DNA from: Chitinophaga sp. H8
Lineage (GTDB): Bacteria > Bacteroidota > Bacteroidia > Chitinophagales > Chitinophagaceae
Assembly (NCBI RefSeq): GCF_040567655.1
Contig: NZ_JBEXAC010000002.1
Location: forward strand, 3,156,631-3,220,630
Reading direction: 5' to 3'
Length of the DNA stretch: 64,000 nt
A program made the position numbers and the translations under genes. Position 1 is the stretch's first letter; each line of letters opens with the position of its first letter. Below are positions 35,947 through 45,931 of this stretch, piece after piece. Under the pieces are notes generated by a model. It was not told the origin of the DNA and did no database searches. It was given only the letters and a program-made list of their open reading frames with translations.

Positions 35947-38217
35947 TTAGGCCTTTTTTGCGGCTTGCGCGCGGATTACGTTCAGTGCACCACCTGCTTT
36001 GAACCACTCAATCTGTTGTTCATTGTAGGTATGGTTTACCTGTATTTCATCCTTAGTACCGTTTTTGTGATTCAGTACTACTGTCAGTGGTTTGCCTGGA
36101 GTAAAGGTAGTCAGGCCAATGATATCGATGTTATCATCTTCCTGGATTTTGTCGTAGTCTTCTTTATTGGCAAAAGTAAGACCCAGCATACCTTGTTTTT
36201 TCAGGTTGGTTTCGTGGATACGGGCAAATGATTTTACCAGGATCGCTCTCACGCCTAAGTGACGGGGTTCCATTGCAGCGTGTTCGCGGCTGGAGCCTTC
36301 ACCGTAGTTTTCATCACCTACTACCACAGATCCAAGACCAGCAGCTTTGTAAGCACGCTGTGTAGCTGGTACAGGACCGTATTCGCCGGTAAGTTCGTTT
36401 TTAACGGTATCTGTTTTATCGTTAAATGCATTTACTGCACCAATGAGCATGTTGTTGGAAATGTTATCCAGGTGACCACGGTATTTTAACCATGGACCCG
36501 CCATTGAGATGTGGTCAGTAGTACATTTACCTTTTGCTTTAATGAGCAGTTTCAATCCTTTCAGATCAGTACCTTCCCATGCAGCAAATGGTTCCAGTAA
36601 TTGTAAACGGTCGGAAGAAGGGGATACTGCTACCTGAACGCCACGACCATCAGCAGCTGGCGCCTGGTAACCAGGATCATCCACTGCAAAGCCTTTTACA
36701 GGCAGTTCATAACCGGTAGGCTCATCCAGCATTACTTCTTTACCATCTTTGGTTTTCAGCTTATCGGTCAGCGGATTAAAAGTAAGATCACCAGCAATGG
36801 CCAGTGCAGTTACGATTTCCGGAGAAGCTACAAAAGCATGGGTAGAAGCCAGGCCATCATTTCTTTTCGCAAAGTTGCGGTTAAAGGAAGTGATGATAGA
36901 GTTTTTACGGGTAGGATCGTCTATATGACGTGCCCATTGACCGATACAGGGGCCGCAGGCATTTGCCAGTACTACACCGCCTACCTGGTCAAAAGTATTC
37001 AGTAAACCGTCTCTTTCAATGGTAAAACGTACCAGCTCAGAACCGGGTGTGATGGTAAACTCAGATTTCATTTCCAGGTTCTTGTCAATGGCTTGTTTGG
37101 CCAGAGAGGCAGAACGGGAAATATCTTCATAGGAAGAGTTGGTGCAGGAACCGATCAGGGCTACTTCCAGCTTTTCGGGCCAGTTGTTTTCCTTTACTGC
37201 CTGTGCAAATTTAGAAATAGGCCATGCCAGATCCGGTGTGAATGGTCCGTTTACATGGGGTTCCAGTTCGCTCAGGTCCAGTTCAATTACCTGGTCATAG
37301 TATTTGGAAGGATCAGCATACACTTCCGCATCCGGACGTAAATGTTCCTTGATGCCATCTGCCAGGGCAGCAACTTCCGCACGCTCTGTAGATTTCAGGT
37401 ACTGGCTGATTTTATCATCGTAAGCAAAAACAGAACAGGTAGCACCGATTTCCGCACCCATGTTACAGATAGTACCTTTACCGGTAGCGCTCATACTGTC
37501 TGCTCCCTCACCAAAGTATTCCACAATACATCCGGTACCACCTTTTACGGTTAAAATACCAGCTACTTTCAGAATTACATCTTTAGGGGAAGCCCATCCG
37601 CTTAATTTACCATTCAGTTTTACACCTATCAGTTTAGGCATTTTAAGTTCCCATGGTAATCCTGCCATTACATCTACCGCATCAGCACCACCAACACCGA
37701 TAGCCAGCATACCCAAACCACCCGCGTTAGGAGTGTGGGAATCCGTACCAATCATCAAACCACCAGGGAAAGCATAATTTTCCAGTACTACCTGGTGAAT
37801 GATACCTGCACCGGGTTTCCAGAAACCTATACCATATTTATTGGAGATAGAGGAGAGGAAGTCGTATACTTCTTTGTTGGTGTCAATCGCTGTGGCCAGA
37901 TCTTCTGCAGCTCCCACTTTTGCTTGTATCAGGTGATCACAGTGTACTGTAGAAGGAACCGCTACTTTATCACGTCCACAAGTCATAAACTGCAGCAGCG
38001 CCATCTGAGCTGTTGCATCCTGCATGGCTACACGATCCGGTGCAAATTCTACATAGGATTTTCCCCTTTCAAAAGGAGAAGTGGTAGCGGTGTACAGGTG
38101 AGCATATAAGATCTTTTCGGCCAGCGTAAGCGGACGACCTAACATTTTACGGGTAGCTTCCACTTTACCCGGGAGTGCCGCATACACTTTTTTAATCATG
38201 TCAATATCAAACACCAT
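35947..38217 (-). CDS. acn: aconitate hydratase, mitochondrial-type
   Basis: It interconverts citrate and isocitrate in the TCA cycle. The 756-residue length and sequence fit the mitochondrial-type aconitases found in Bacteroidota and not AcnA (~890) or AcnB. Cluster ligands are in GSCTNSS and [11 protein letters not shown], and the active-site [12 protein letters not shown] and [11 protein letters not shown] segments are present. A terminator lies 17 bp after its end. A 362-bp region precedes it with no clear promoter match. Confidence 0.95.
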   Translation of the reverse strand: MVFDIDMIKKVYAALPGKVEATRKMLGRPLTLAEKILYAHLYTATTSPFERGKSYVEFAPDRVAMQDATAQMALLQFMTCGRDKVAVPSTVHCDHLIQAKVGAAEDLATAIDTNKEVYDFLSSISNKYGIGFWKPGAGIIHQVVLENYAFPGGLMIGTDSHTPNAGGLGMLAIGVGGADAVDVMAGLPWELKMPKLIGVKLNGKLSGWASPKDVILKVAGILTVKGGTGCIVEYFGEGADSMSATGKGTICNMGAEIGATCSVFAYDDKISQYLKSTERAEVAALADGIKEHLRPDAEVYADPSKYYDQVIELDLSELEPHVNGPFTPDLAWPISKFAQAVKENNWPEKLEVALIGSCTNSSYEDISRSASLAKQAIDKNLEMKSEFTITPGSELVRFTIERDGLLNTFDQVGGVVLANACGPCIGQWARHIDDPTRKNSIITSFNRNFAKRNDGLASTHAFVASPEIVTALAIAGDLTFNPLTDKLKTKDGKEVMLDEPTGYELPVKGFAVDDPGYQAPAADGRGVQVAVSPSSDRLQLLEPFAAWEGTDLKGLKLLIKAKGKCTTDHISMAGPWLKYRGHLDNISNNMLIGAVNAFNDKTDTVKNELTGEYGPVPATQRAYKAAGLGSVVVGDENYGEGSSREHAAMEPRHLGVRAILVKSFARIHETNLKKQGMLGLTFANKEDYDKIQEDDNIDIIGLTTFTPGKPLTVVLNHKNGTKDEIQVNHTYNEQQIEWFKAGGALNVIRAQAAKKA

Positions 38218-38579
38218 GGGAAATAATTATTTAAGAGCGGTTAAAAATTGCACCGCGAAATTAACTAAATTCAGCAAGTTTTTAAAGAAATAGTAATAAG
38301 CAACTATGCTGTTTCAGCTTACCAGGGGGAGCTTATGCCCTTTACATTAGCCATAGTAGAGGCCTTTGGCGTATGACAGTTTTATTACGCACACAATATG
38401 CCAATTATGCAAAAAATCTGAAATAACGCGATTTATCCGGATTACCTGACCTGGAATACTTATATGAAATAATTTACCTATAAGCATTTACCATAGTCAG
38501 GCATGATTCCTGCATAATGGATACGTTCCCGGAAGAGGAACCATTTGTTTTTACCAATGGATTGTGATAAATTTGATAT
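38218..38579. other. 362-bp intergenic region between divergent acn and pspC
   Basis: AT-rich DNA with no open frame of note. The only clear signal is the TTTG / TAAATTTG promoter at its right edge. There is no tRNA, repeat unit or strong hairpin that I can see. Confidence 0.6.
38544..38575 (+). promoter_or_regulatory. Bacteroidota-type promoter directly before pspC
   Basis: TTTG (38544-38547), 20 bases, then TAAATTTG (38568-38575), which matches the TTTG / TAnnTTTG consensus. The -7 element ends four bases before the ATG at 38580, so the transcript would have almost no leader. Confidence 0.6.
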
Positions 38580-38801
38580 ATGAATCGTTTTAAAGGTTTC
38601 GTGGAATGGCGCGCGTTTGGTGTGTGTGCCGCTATAGGCGAAAAGCTGGGAGTGGCAACCTCGCGGATTCGCCTGTTTTTTATCTATGCCTCCTTTCTTA
38701 CAATGGGGTCGCCCGTTATCGTATACATGATCCTTGCTTTCTGGGTAAATATGAAAAACTATATTCTGAACGCCAGAAGAAACCCGTTACGCTATCTGTA
38801 A
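38580..38801 (+). CDS. small PspC domain membrane protein
   Basis: A 73-residue protein with the PspC pattern: GVCAAIGEKLGVATSRIRLFFIYASF followed by a membrane helix (SPVIVYMILAFWV). PspC domains act in envelope-stress responses in Proteobacteria; the small Bacteroidota versions are uncharacterised. No pspA or pspF is nearby. The promoter touches the start codon, which suggests a leaderless message. Confidence 0.8.
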   Translation: MNRFKGFVEWRAFGVCAAIGEKLGVATSRIRLFFIYASFLTMGSPVIVYMILAFWVNMKNYILNARRNPLRYL

Positions 38802-38992
38802 GTACCCGCTCAATAATTTAACGTTATAGTCGCCTGATTAATAACTGATTGAACGCCAGTTTACAAGTTTGTATACTGCATACTTAAACTTTTCCTGTTT
38901 TAAATAGTCTAACAGCTGCCCATTGTCATGTGGGAGAATGCCATATTTTATCAGGGAGTACCATTTTTTTATTGAAAATCTAAAACGAGTTT

Positions 38993-39805
38993 ATGAAACC
39001 TACAATGAAACATGTTTTGCCAGGCCTATTCGTGCTTGCAGGCGCCTTGTTTTTTTCATCCTGCACAAATGATGATACCAATAGCATGATCGGGAAATCC
39101 CGCTTACAGGTAGCCCTTACAGATGATCCTGGCGATTTCAGGGCTGTTTATATCGACGTTCAGGATGTGAACATCAGCTACACCGAAGATGATGATAACG
39201 GCTGGCTGCCTTTACCCGGCATCAAAAAGGGCATGTACAATTTATTGACATTGGTAAATGATAAAGATACCGTGCTGGCTGATGCCACTATCAATAGCGG
39301 TACTATTAAAGAGATCCGCCTGGTATTGGGAGATAATAACTGGGTAGTAACCAACCGGGGCGACTCTGTTAAGTTACAAACGCCCAGTGGCCAATCCTCC
39401 GGGGTGAAACTGAAAATAAACATGCCGGTTACAGATGGTATCCTGTATAAATTATTATTGGATTTTGATGTAGCAAAGTCCATTCATGAAGCCGGTAATA
39501 GCGGTAAATACATGTTGCACCCTGTAATCCGTACTATTCTGGCGGCTCAGGGAGGTACAATCCAGGGAGCTGTATGGCCCGATAGTGTGAAAACTGCTAT
39601 TATTGTCCTGAATGGGGCTGATACGGTAGCCAGTACCTACACCGGCGCGGGTGGGGCGTATACTATAAAAGGCGTAAATGCCGCCACTTACGCGTTGCAT
39701 TACCTGCCTACAGATACCACATACAATGCCGCCATTAAAGATGGTATTACCGTAAATGTAGGCAGTGTGACTACAGTAGACACCTTACGGTTACAAAAGA
39801 AATAA
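38993..39805 (+). CDS. DUF4382 domain lipoprotein
   Basis: A 270-residue lipoprotein: N-terminal hydrophobic stretch and lipobox (FSSC, about residue 24), then a DUF4382 domain starting LQVALTDDPGDFRAVYIDVQDVNI. The C-terminal ~80 residues (GTIQGAVWPDSVKTAIIVLNG to GVNAATYALHYLPTDTTY) form a carboxypeptidase-regulatory-like beta sandwich common on Bacteroidota surface proteins. Function is unknown; a surface or periplasmic binding role is only a guess. An alternative start four codons later is possible. Confidence 0.82.
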   Translation: MKPTMKHVLPGLFVLAGALFFSSCTNDDTNSMIGKSRLQVALTDDPGDFRAVYIDVQDVNISYTEDDDNGWLPLPGIKKGMYNLLTLVNDKDTVLADATINSGTIKEIRLVLGDNNWVVTNRGDSVKLQTPSGQSSGVKLKINMPVTDGILYKLLLDFDVAKSIHEAGNSGKYMLHPVIRTILAAQGGTIQGAVWPDSVKTAIIVLNGADTVASTYTGAGGAYTIKGVNAATYALHYLPTDTTYNAAIKDGITVNVGSVTTVDTLRLQKK

Positions 39806-39813
39806 TCCTGTTT

Positions 39814-39872
39814 CATATAAAAGCAAAACCATGCGTCCGGAGCTAGTGGGCGCATGGTTTTGCTTTTATATG
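39814..39872. terminator. bidirectional terminator with a 22-bp perfect stem
   Basis: Arms 39814-39835 and 39851-39872 are exact complements (core AAAGCAAAACCATGCG) around a 15-nt loop. The A/T-rich flanks give T-runs both ways between the convergent DUF4382 gene and the 39885 gene. Confidence 0.9.
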
Positions 39873-39884
39873 CTGTTTAATATG

Positions 39885-40289
39885 CTATTCCAGGTGGAAA
39901 TTGGTCATTCCGATATAATGGTTTTGCAGCTCATTCACCGTTAAATCACCTTTAAGCGCACGGGTTTCATCCCGGTAATGCAGGTCAATCAGCTTTTGGC
40001 CATTTTCATTGCGGATCCTTACTGAAAAGGGGCCTCTTACAAATACCTGCCCCCCACCGTTACCGGAAAGCGCTTCGTCTTTTTTGAACTTAAGTTTTAA
40101 TAGCTGGGTTTCATCCAGCGGGATGGGGAAGAGGCTTTCGAGGTCATACCAGAACTCATTTTCTTCACCCGTAAGCACACATACCTGTTTGTCTTCCGGA
40201 TTCAGTTCCATCACTTTGCCTTCCTGGAGTTGTCCTTCATAAGAAACGAGCACAGTGTCGCCTGCCTTTAATTCGTGTAAACTAATCAT
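39885..40289 (-). CDS. conserved protein of unknown function
   Basis: A 134-residue soluble protein with no signal peptide. The first half (LKAGDTVLVSYEGQLQEGKVMELNPEDKQVCVL) reads as a small beta-barrel like a KOW/SH3-type fold; the second half is mixed. I cannot assign a function. It stands 160 bp downstream of kdsA on the same strand and converges on the DUF4382 gene. Confidence 0.7.
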   Translation of the reverse strand: MISLHELKAGDTVLVSYEGQLQEGKVMELNPEDKQVCVLTGEENEFWYDLESLFPIPLDETQLLKLKFKKDEALSGNGGGQVFVRGPFSVRIRNENGQKLIDLHYRDETRALKGDLTVNELQNHYIGMTNFHLE

Positions 40290-40449
40290 AGCGGGAATGA
40301 ATTTAAGTGTACTATGAATTTACGGAAAAATTTTAAAGACACCATTTCAATTACCAGGGAAGTTGTATGGAGCAGGATAGCTATATCCGGCATAAAAAAG
40401 AGCTGGCTAAATAAATAGCCAGCTCCGGGAGTATCGTTGCAAAACTTAT

Positions 40450-41268
40450 TTAAGCCTTAATCACCTGCCTGATTTTTACCAGCTGTTCCAACAGCGCTTC
40501 CAGGTGATCCAGGTGGAGCATATTGGCACCATCAGATTTGGCATTGGCAGGGTCAGGGTGTGTTTCGATAAATAAACCATCAGCGCCAGTTGCAATAGCT
40601 GCTTTAGCAATGGTACTGATCATCTGCGGATTGCCGCCGGTAACACCACTGCTTTGGTTAGGCTGTTGCAGGGAATGGGTACAATCCATGATCACAGGTA
40701 CCCCGTGGTGCCGCATGATAGGAATATTACGGTAATCCACTACCAGATCCTGATAGCCAAAAGTAGTTCCACGTTCTGTCAGCATCACTTTATCATTGCC
40801 TGCACCCTTTACTTTTTCTACCGCAAATTTCATGGCTTCCCCACTTACAAACTGGCCCTTTTTTACATTCACTACTTTACCGGTTTCTGCGGCAGCCAGC
40901 AGGATATCCGTTTGCCTGCATAAAAAGGCAGGAATCTGTAATACATCCACATAAGCAGCAGCCATCGCGGCCTCGGCAGCAGAATGTATATCTGTGGTGA
41001 CCGGCAGGTTAAACTGCTGGCCCATTTTCTGTAACAGGTCCAGTCCTTCTACATCTCCCACCCCTGTAAACGAGTGGATGCTGGTACGGTTAGCTTTGCG
41101 GTAAGACGCTTTAAAAATATATGGGATGGCCAGTCTCTTGCAGATAGCAGATACTTTCTCTGCTACTTTTACCAGTAAGGCTTCATCTTCTACTACACAC
41201 GGACCTGCAATCAGAAAAAAGTTATCGGGATTATATTGGTCCTTGAACAATGACTTTAAATGTTTCAT
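40450..41268 (-). CDS. kdsA: 3-deoxy-8-phosphooctulonate synthase
   Basis: It condenses phosphoenolpyruvate with arabinose-5-phosphate to give KDO-8-P, the precursor of the LPS inner-core sugar KDO. The 272-residue TIM barrel shows AGPCVVEDE, FKASYRKANRTS, the TDIHS segment, LTERGTTFGY, and DCTHSLQQPN with the metal/substrate histidine. Length is normal. This supports an LPS-bearing outer membrane. Confidence 0.96.
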   Translation of the reverse strand: MKHLKSLFKDQYNPDNFFLIAGPCVVEDEALLVKVAEKVSAICKRLAIPYIFKASYRKANRTSIHSFTGVGDVEGLDLLQKMGQQFNLPVTTDIHSAAEAAMAAAYVDVLQIPAFLCRQTDILLAAAETGKVVNVKKGQFVSGEAMKFAVEKVKGAGNDKVMLTERGTTFGYQDLVVDYRNIPIMRHHGVPVIMDCTHSLQQPNQSSGVTGGNPQMISTIAKAAIATGADGLFIETHPDPANAKSDGANMLHLDHLEALLEQLVKIRQVIKA

Positions 41269-41546
41269 AATATTTCGCTATTGGACTTTACTTGAAGTGC
41301 ACAAAGGTACGAAAGTTAATAGAGTGGAGGTGCATATCTGTCATTTGTACGCGCTGGTACTTCATTTTAGGGATCTGGTAATTTGTCATAATATTGTAAA
41401 CAAAGAGGAGCTAAACTTGTTATTTTAAAGTAGGGGATTTAAAAATTGTTACCGCATTGTCATGCGTATCTGGCTTTGTTTATAATTATCCGGGAAGCCA
41501 GTAATATTACGCAACGAATTAAACAGAAGGCTTCAATTAATAAAGC

Positions 41547-42491
41547 ATGAAGAAAGATAAGATATTGGTCATAGGTGCCTGTGGACAAATAGGAGTGGAG
41601 TTGACGCTGGCGTTAAGGAAAATGTATGGAGATGCCAACGTACTGGCGTCTGATTTGCGGGAAGAACATGAACTGCTGAAAGGTACCGGACCTTATGTAT
41701 CGCTGGATGTGATGAATAAGGAGATGTTGCACGTGCTGGTGATCCGGCACAATATTACCCAGATTTATTTATTGGCAGCGATCTTATCTGCTACCGGTGA
41801 AAAGAACCCATTACTGGCCTGGCACATCAATATGCAGAGCTTGTTGAATGTGCTGGATATTGCGAAGGAAGAAAGCCTTGACAGAGTATACTGGCCCAGC
41901 TCCATCGCTGTATTTGGTGCTACCTCCCCCAAAGAAAATACACCACAGCATACCGTGATCGAGCCTACCACCATTTATGGTATCAGCAAATTTGCAGGAG
42001 AGCGCTGGTGCGAATATTATCATCACCGCTATGGAGTAGATGTAAGGAGTTTACGTTATCCTGGTCTGATCAGCTATAAATCAGCTCCTGGTGGTGGTAC
42101 TACGGATTATGCAATTGAAATATTTCATGAAGCGCTGGAAGAAAAGAAATACAAATGCTTTTTGAAAGAAGATACCTACCTGCCTATGATGTATATGCCG
42201 GATGCTATCCGGGCTACTATAGAATTAATGGAATCTGATGCCTCAAAAATAACGGTACGTTCCAGTTATAACCTTGCTGCCATGAGCTTTTCCCCCAAAG
42301 AAATAGCAGCAGAAATCAGGCAGCATATCCCCGCGTTTGAGATCAGCTATGAACCGGATTACCGGCAGGAGATTGCAGATGGCTGGCCTGAAAGTATTAA
42401 TGATGAACTAGCGCGTAATGACTGGCACTGGAAGCCGGAATATGATCTGACTAAAATGACTACAGATATGTTAAACAATCTGAAAAAATAA
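41547..42491 (+). CDS. L-threonine 3-dehydrogenase, short-chain (epimerase-like) type
   Basis: A 314-residue extended SDR. The NAD motif GACGQIG is at residues 10-16, the catalytic Tyr-x-x-x-Lys in YGISKFAGE, and LPMMYMPDAIRATIELM matches the animal/Bacteroidota threonine dehydrogenases, which convert threonine to 2-amino-3-ketobutyrate. Other NAD-dependent sugar epimerases share the fold, but the ASDLR and PGGGTTDYA segments favour threonine dehydrogenase. No kbl ligase gene is next to it. Confidence 0.82.
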   Translation: MKKDKILVIGACGQIGVELTLALRKMYGDANVLASDLREEHELLKGTGPYVSLDVMNKEMLHVLVIRHNITQIYLLAAILSATGEKNPLLAWHINMQSLLNVLDIAKEESLDRVYWPSSIAVFGATSPKENTPQHTVIEPTTIYGISKFAGERWCEYYHHRYGVDVRSLRYPGLISYKSAPGGGTTDYAIEIFHEALEEKKYKCFLKEDTYLPMMYMPDAIRATIELMESDASKITVRSSYNLAAMSFSPKEIAAEIRQHIPAFEISYEPDYRQEIADGWPESINDELARNDWHWKPEYDLTKMTTDMLNNLKK

Positions 42492-42518
42492 AATATTCCG
42501 CATACACCAATTCTTTCT

Positions 42519-42560
42519 AAAAGAAAAAGCATTCAGGATTATCTGAATGCTTTTTCTTTT
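42519..42560. terminator. bidirectional terminator between the threonine dehydrogenase gene and cysN
   Basis: The stem AAAAGAAAAAGCATTCAG (42519-42536) and its exact complement (42543-42560) enclose a 6-nt loop. The T-rich ends suit termination from both convergent genes. Confidence 0.92.
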
Positions 42561-42611
42561 TAAAGCTGGCTTAAGATGTATGTTACAAAGCGGTATGTTG
42601 TACAGTGCCTG

Positions 42612-43859
42612 CTATTCTACAAACCCTACAGCAACGGTAGCATTACTGGATTCGTCCACCAGTATGAATGCGCCATTGGCGGGGTTAATATGATAAGGGT
42701 CTGCAAAGATCGGCTGCGCTGTTTTCAGCGTAATTTTGCCTATATCATTGAGTCCAAGTTCTTTTTTATCTTCTAACGTACGATTGGAGGTTACGTCTAT
42801 CACATGATGGATACTTTGCACCTTGGCTTTTACCCGGTTGATACCATGCTGCAGCAGGTAGGTTTTGCCCAGGGGTAATTTTTGCTGATCCATCCAGCAG
42901 ATATGTGCGGTAATTTCCTTGAGCTGGGAAGGAGCGCTGTCCTTTTTAGCCAGCATATTGCCACGGCTGGTATCTATTTCATCTTCCAGTGTGATGACCA
43001 CACTTTCTCTCGCATGTGCGGTGGTTAATTGCTTTTCAAATTGTTCAATTGTTTTGATCCTGCTTTGTTGCATGGAAGGCAACGATACAATTTCATCCCC
43101 TACATTAAAATGGCCACTGGCTACTTTGCCTGCAAAGCCGCGGAAGTCGTGATAAGCTTCTGTTCGGGGGCGTATTACCTGTTGTACCGGGAAACGGGCA
43201 GGGTGGCTGCTGTCTTCATGATCAAATGCTACCTGTTCCAGGTATTCCAGCAAGGTTTCGCCACTATACCAGTCTATTTTACCTGTTTTGCTGACTACAT
43301 TCTCTCCATAAAGCGAAGAAATAGGAATGAATTTCACTTCCTGCACTTTGAAGGGAGCCTGATCCAGGAGTTGCTGGAAGTCTTCCACTATCTGGTTAAA
43401 ACGCGCCTGATCATACTCAACCAGGTCCATTTTATTTACACACACTACCAGGTAAGGAATGCGCAGCATATTAGAGATAAAGAAGTGGCGGTAAGTTTGT
43501 TCCACGATACCTTTACGGGCATCAATCAATATCAGGGAAGCCTGCGCATTGGAAGCACCGGTTACCATATTGCGGGTGTACTCAATATGACCGGGGGTAT
43601 CAGCAATAATATATTTACGTGCAGGCGTGGAAAAGTAAATATGTGCCACGTCAATGGTAATACCCTGTTCTCTTTCTGCCACCAATCCATCTGTTAATAA
43701 AGAAAGATCGGTAAAATCAAGACCTTTACGCTTGCTGGCAGCATGCAGGGCATCCATTTTATCCTGTGGAATAGAATTGGTATCGTATAATAAGCGGCCT
43801 ATCAGTGTACTTTTTCCATCATCAACACTACCAGAAGTGGCTATACGTAAAACCTCCAT
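42612..43859 (-). CDS. cysN: sulfate adenylyltransferase subunit 1 (GTPase)
   Basis: With CysD it makes adenosine phosphosulfate; GTP hydrolysis drives the reaction. The 415-residue EF-Tu-like protein has the P-loop GSVDDGKST (residues 10-18), DTPGHIEYTRNM (switch II) and NKMDLVEY (guanine specificity). No APS-kinase domain is fused at the C-terminus. It is last of cysH-cysD-cysN on the minus strand, 115 bp after cysD. Confidence 0.95.
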   Translation of the reverse strand: MEVLRIATSGSVDDGKSTLIGRLLYDTNSIPQDKMDALHAASKRKGLDFTDLSLLTDGLVAEREQGITIDVAHIYFSTPARKYIIADTPGHIEYTRNMVTGASNAQASLILIDARKGIVEQTYRHFFISNMLRIPYLVVCVNKMDLVEYDQARFNQIVEDFQQLLDQAPFKVQEVKFIPISSLYGENVVSKTGKIDWYSGETLLEYLEQVAFDHEDSSHPARFPVQQVIRPRTEAYHDFRGFAGKVASGHFNVGDEIVSLPSMQQSRIKTIEQFEKQLTTAHARESVVITLEDEIDTSRGNMLAKKDSAPSQLKEITAHICWMDQQKLPLGKTYLLQHGINRVKAKVQSIHHVIDVTSNRTLEDKKELGLNDIGKITLKTAQPIFADPYHINPANGAFILVDESSNATVAVGFVE

Positions 43860-43974
43860 ATTTTTATATTTTAGGCTAGCTGCAATGTGCTTTTAGCTTT
43901 GGTGATTTATCTGTTTAATTAATCATTGAGCGGTTTGATAAAACCAGGGTGGCATCCCTACGGGAATGGTACTG

Positions 43975-44883
43975 TTAAAAGTAGCCGGCCTGTTTTCTTT
44001 TTTCCATTGCAGCCTCAGAACGTTTGTCGTCTATACGGGCGCCTCTTTCGGAAATTTTGGCTTCCATGATTTCTGCAATAATATCTTCCAGTTTGTCTGC
44101 TTCAGAAATCACTGCCGCTGTACAGGTCATATCTCCTACGGTACGGAAACGTACTTTCTGACGGTAAGGCACTTCTTCCTCTGTAGTATTCAGGAAAGGA
44201 GAATAAGGCCAGTACAGCCCATCCCGTTCTATGATTTCTCTTTCATGGGAGAAGTAGATGGAGGGAATTTCCAGTTTTTCCCGGCGGATATAATTCCATA
44301 CATCCAGCTCAGTCCAGTTGGAAATGGGGAATACCCGCACATTTTCACCTATGTTGATTTTGCCGTTAAGCATATCAAATAATTCAGGCCTTTGCATTTT
44401 GGCATTCCATTGGCCAAACTCATCTCTTACAGAGAAGATCCTTTCCTTGGCCCTGGCTTTTTCTTCATCCCGGCGTGCACCACCTATACAAGCATCAAAT
44501 TTCAGTTCTTCAATGGCATCCAGTAACGTTACGGTTTGTAAAGCATTTCTGCTGGCGTATTTACCGGTTTCTTCCTGTACTTTGCCCTGATTAATACTAT
44601 CCTGCACATTTCTTACCACAATATCCAGCCCCAGGGAGTTGACCAGCCAGTCGCGGAATTCCAGGGTTTCCGGGAAATTATGGCCAGTATCTATATGCAG
44701 CAACGGAAAAGGTATCTTACCAGGGTAAAATGCCTTTTGTGCTAATCTGACGATAGTAATAGAATCTTTACCACCGGAGAACAAGATAGCCGGTTTTTCA
44801 AACTGGGCGGCTGTTTCCCGAAGTATGAAAATAGCTTCATCTTCTAGTGCCTGCGGAAATTCCCATTGTATTTTATTGCTCAT
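43975..44883 (-). CDS. cysD: sulfate adenylyltransferase subunit 2
   Basis: A 302-residue PP-loop ATP pyrophosphatase, the catalytic half of ATP sulfurylase. The PP-loop SGGKDS is at residues 36-41, followed by HIDTGHNFPET and GGARRDEEKARAKERI, all diagnostic of CysD. It lies between cysH (101 bp upstream) and cysN. Confidence 0.96.
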   Translation of the reverse strand: MSNKIQWEFPQALEDEAIFILRETAAQFEKPAILFSGGKDSITIVRLAQKAFYPGKIPFPLLHIDTGHNFPETLEFRDWLVNSLGLDIVVRNVQDSINQGKVQEETGKYASRNALQTVTLLDAIEELKFDACIGGARRDEEKARAKERIFSVRDEFGQWNAKMQRPELFDMLNGKINIGENVRVFPISNWTELDVWNYIRREKLEIPSIYFSHEREIIERDGLYWPYSPFLNTTEEEVPYRQKVRFRTVGDMTCTAAVISEADKLEDIIAEIMEAKISERGARIDDKRSEAAMEKRKQAGYF

Positions 44884-44984
44884 ATTATCAGAAGTTCAAA
44901 TGATGTTAGCTGTAAGCGGTATGCTGCCAGCATAAATTCGTTTATTGTGGCATAATAGCAAGGGGCTACTATGTGGTTGTTGGT

Positions 44985-45668
44985 TTACCCGTGGAGGCCG
45001 CATTCTTTGTGCGATTGTTCCCACCACCAGCGGCCAGCCCTGGGATGTTCACCTGGTTCTATCGCACGTGTACAGGGCGCACATCCAATACTTACATAAC
45101 CCCGCTGATGTAACTTGTTGAATGGAACGTTGTATTTGTCCAGGTAGCTTAATACTTCATCAAATCCCCAGTGTATCAATGGGTTATATTTATACAACCC
45201 ACGATTGTTATCCCATTCCAGCGTTTGCATATCATGCCGGTTGTCAGATTGCTCTGCTCTTAAGCCGGTAATCCATACTTTGACCCCTTCCAGTGCCCTG
45301 TTAAGCGGGATGACCTTCCGGATATGACAACACTCTTTCCGGTTCTCCACAGAGTCATAAAAGCTGTTAAAACCTTTTTCGGCCACCAGTCTTTCCACAT
45401 CTGCTGATTCGGGGAAATACACCTCAATAGGCTGCTTATAGCGCGCCCGGGTAAGATCCATCACATCATAGGTTTCCTGGAACAATCTGCCGGTATCAAG
45501 CGTAAAAACCCTGACGGGCAGCTTATTTCGCCAGATAATATCTGCAATTACCTGGTCTTCCTGGCCAAAGGAGGTAGAAAAAGCTACTGCCCCCGGGTAT
45601 TGCTCCACCAGGTACTGTATAGCTTCGGCCTCAGATTTATTGGCCAGTGCGGTAGTAATGTCTGTCAT
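44985..45668 (-). CDS. cysH: adenylyl-sulfate (APS) reductase, [4Fe-4S] type
   Basis: A 227-residue PP-loop-like reductase. It keeps the catalytic C-terminal ECGLH (Cys223) and also has Cys113-Cys114 and Cys196-x-x-Cys199, the four ligands of the [4Fe-4S] cluster that marks reductases acting on APS. E. coli-type PAPS reductases lack these. This fits the absence of an APS kinase (cysC) here. It therefore reduces APS directly to sulfite, with thioredoxin. It is the first gene of the cys run. Confidence 0.93.
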   Translation of the reverse strand: MTDITTALANKSEAEAIQYLVEQYPGAVAFSTSFGQEDQVIADIIWRNKLPVRVFTLDTGRLFQETYDVMDLTRARYKQPIEVYFPESADVERLVAEKGFNSFYDSVENRKECCHIRKVIPLNRALEGVKVWITGLRAEQSDNRHDMQTLEWDNNRGLYKYNPLIHWGFDEVLSYLDKYNVPFNKLHQRGYVSIGCAPCTRAIEPGEHPRAGRWWWEQSHKECGLHG

Positions 45669-45735
45669 GTAACTTCCTTAAATTAAACATTGTGCCAGCA
45701 ACAGTAACGAGCCCTTTTGAAACGTACTGCTAATA

Positions 45736-45843
45736 CAAAAATACATAAAACCTATAAAAAAGATAGACTATTGAAAGAAATTATTTCCCGGGAAAACACT
45801 TTTGTGGATAAATAGGGAATTACAGGGGAGGGATGCTGTAATT
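45736..45843 (-). promoter_or_regulatory. candidate cysH promoter and upstream palindromes
   Basis: On the minus strand TATTTTTG (45743-45736) fits the TAnnTTTG element; a matching TTTG upstream is not clear. Farther upstream are the palindrome TTTCCCGGGAAA (45784-45795) and arms AATTACAG / CTGTAATT (45818-45825, 45836-45843). They are candidate sites for the Rrf2 regulator encoded upstream. Confidence 0.4.
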
Positions 45844-45931
45844 ACTAGGCAACTTTATGTCATTCCCTGCTTTACTCCCAACAATACCTACCAGTAGTGC
45901 TATGTGTACTTATAAATAGTCCATACATATT

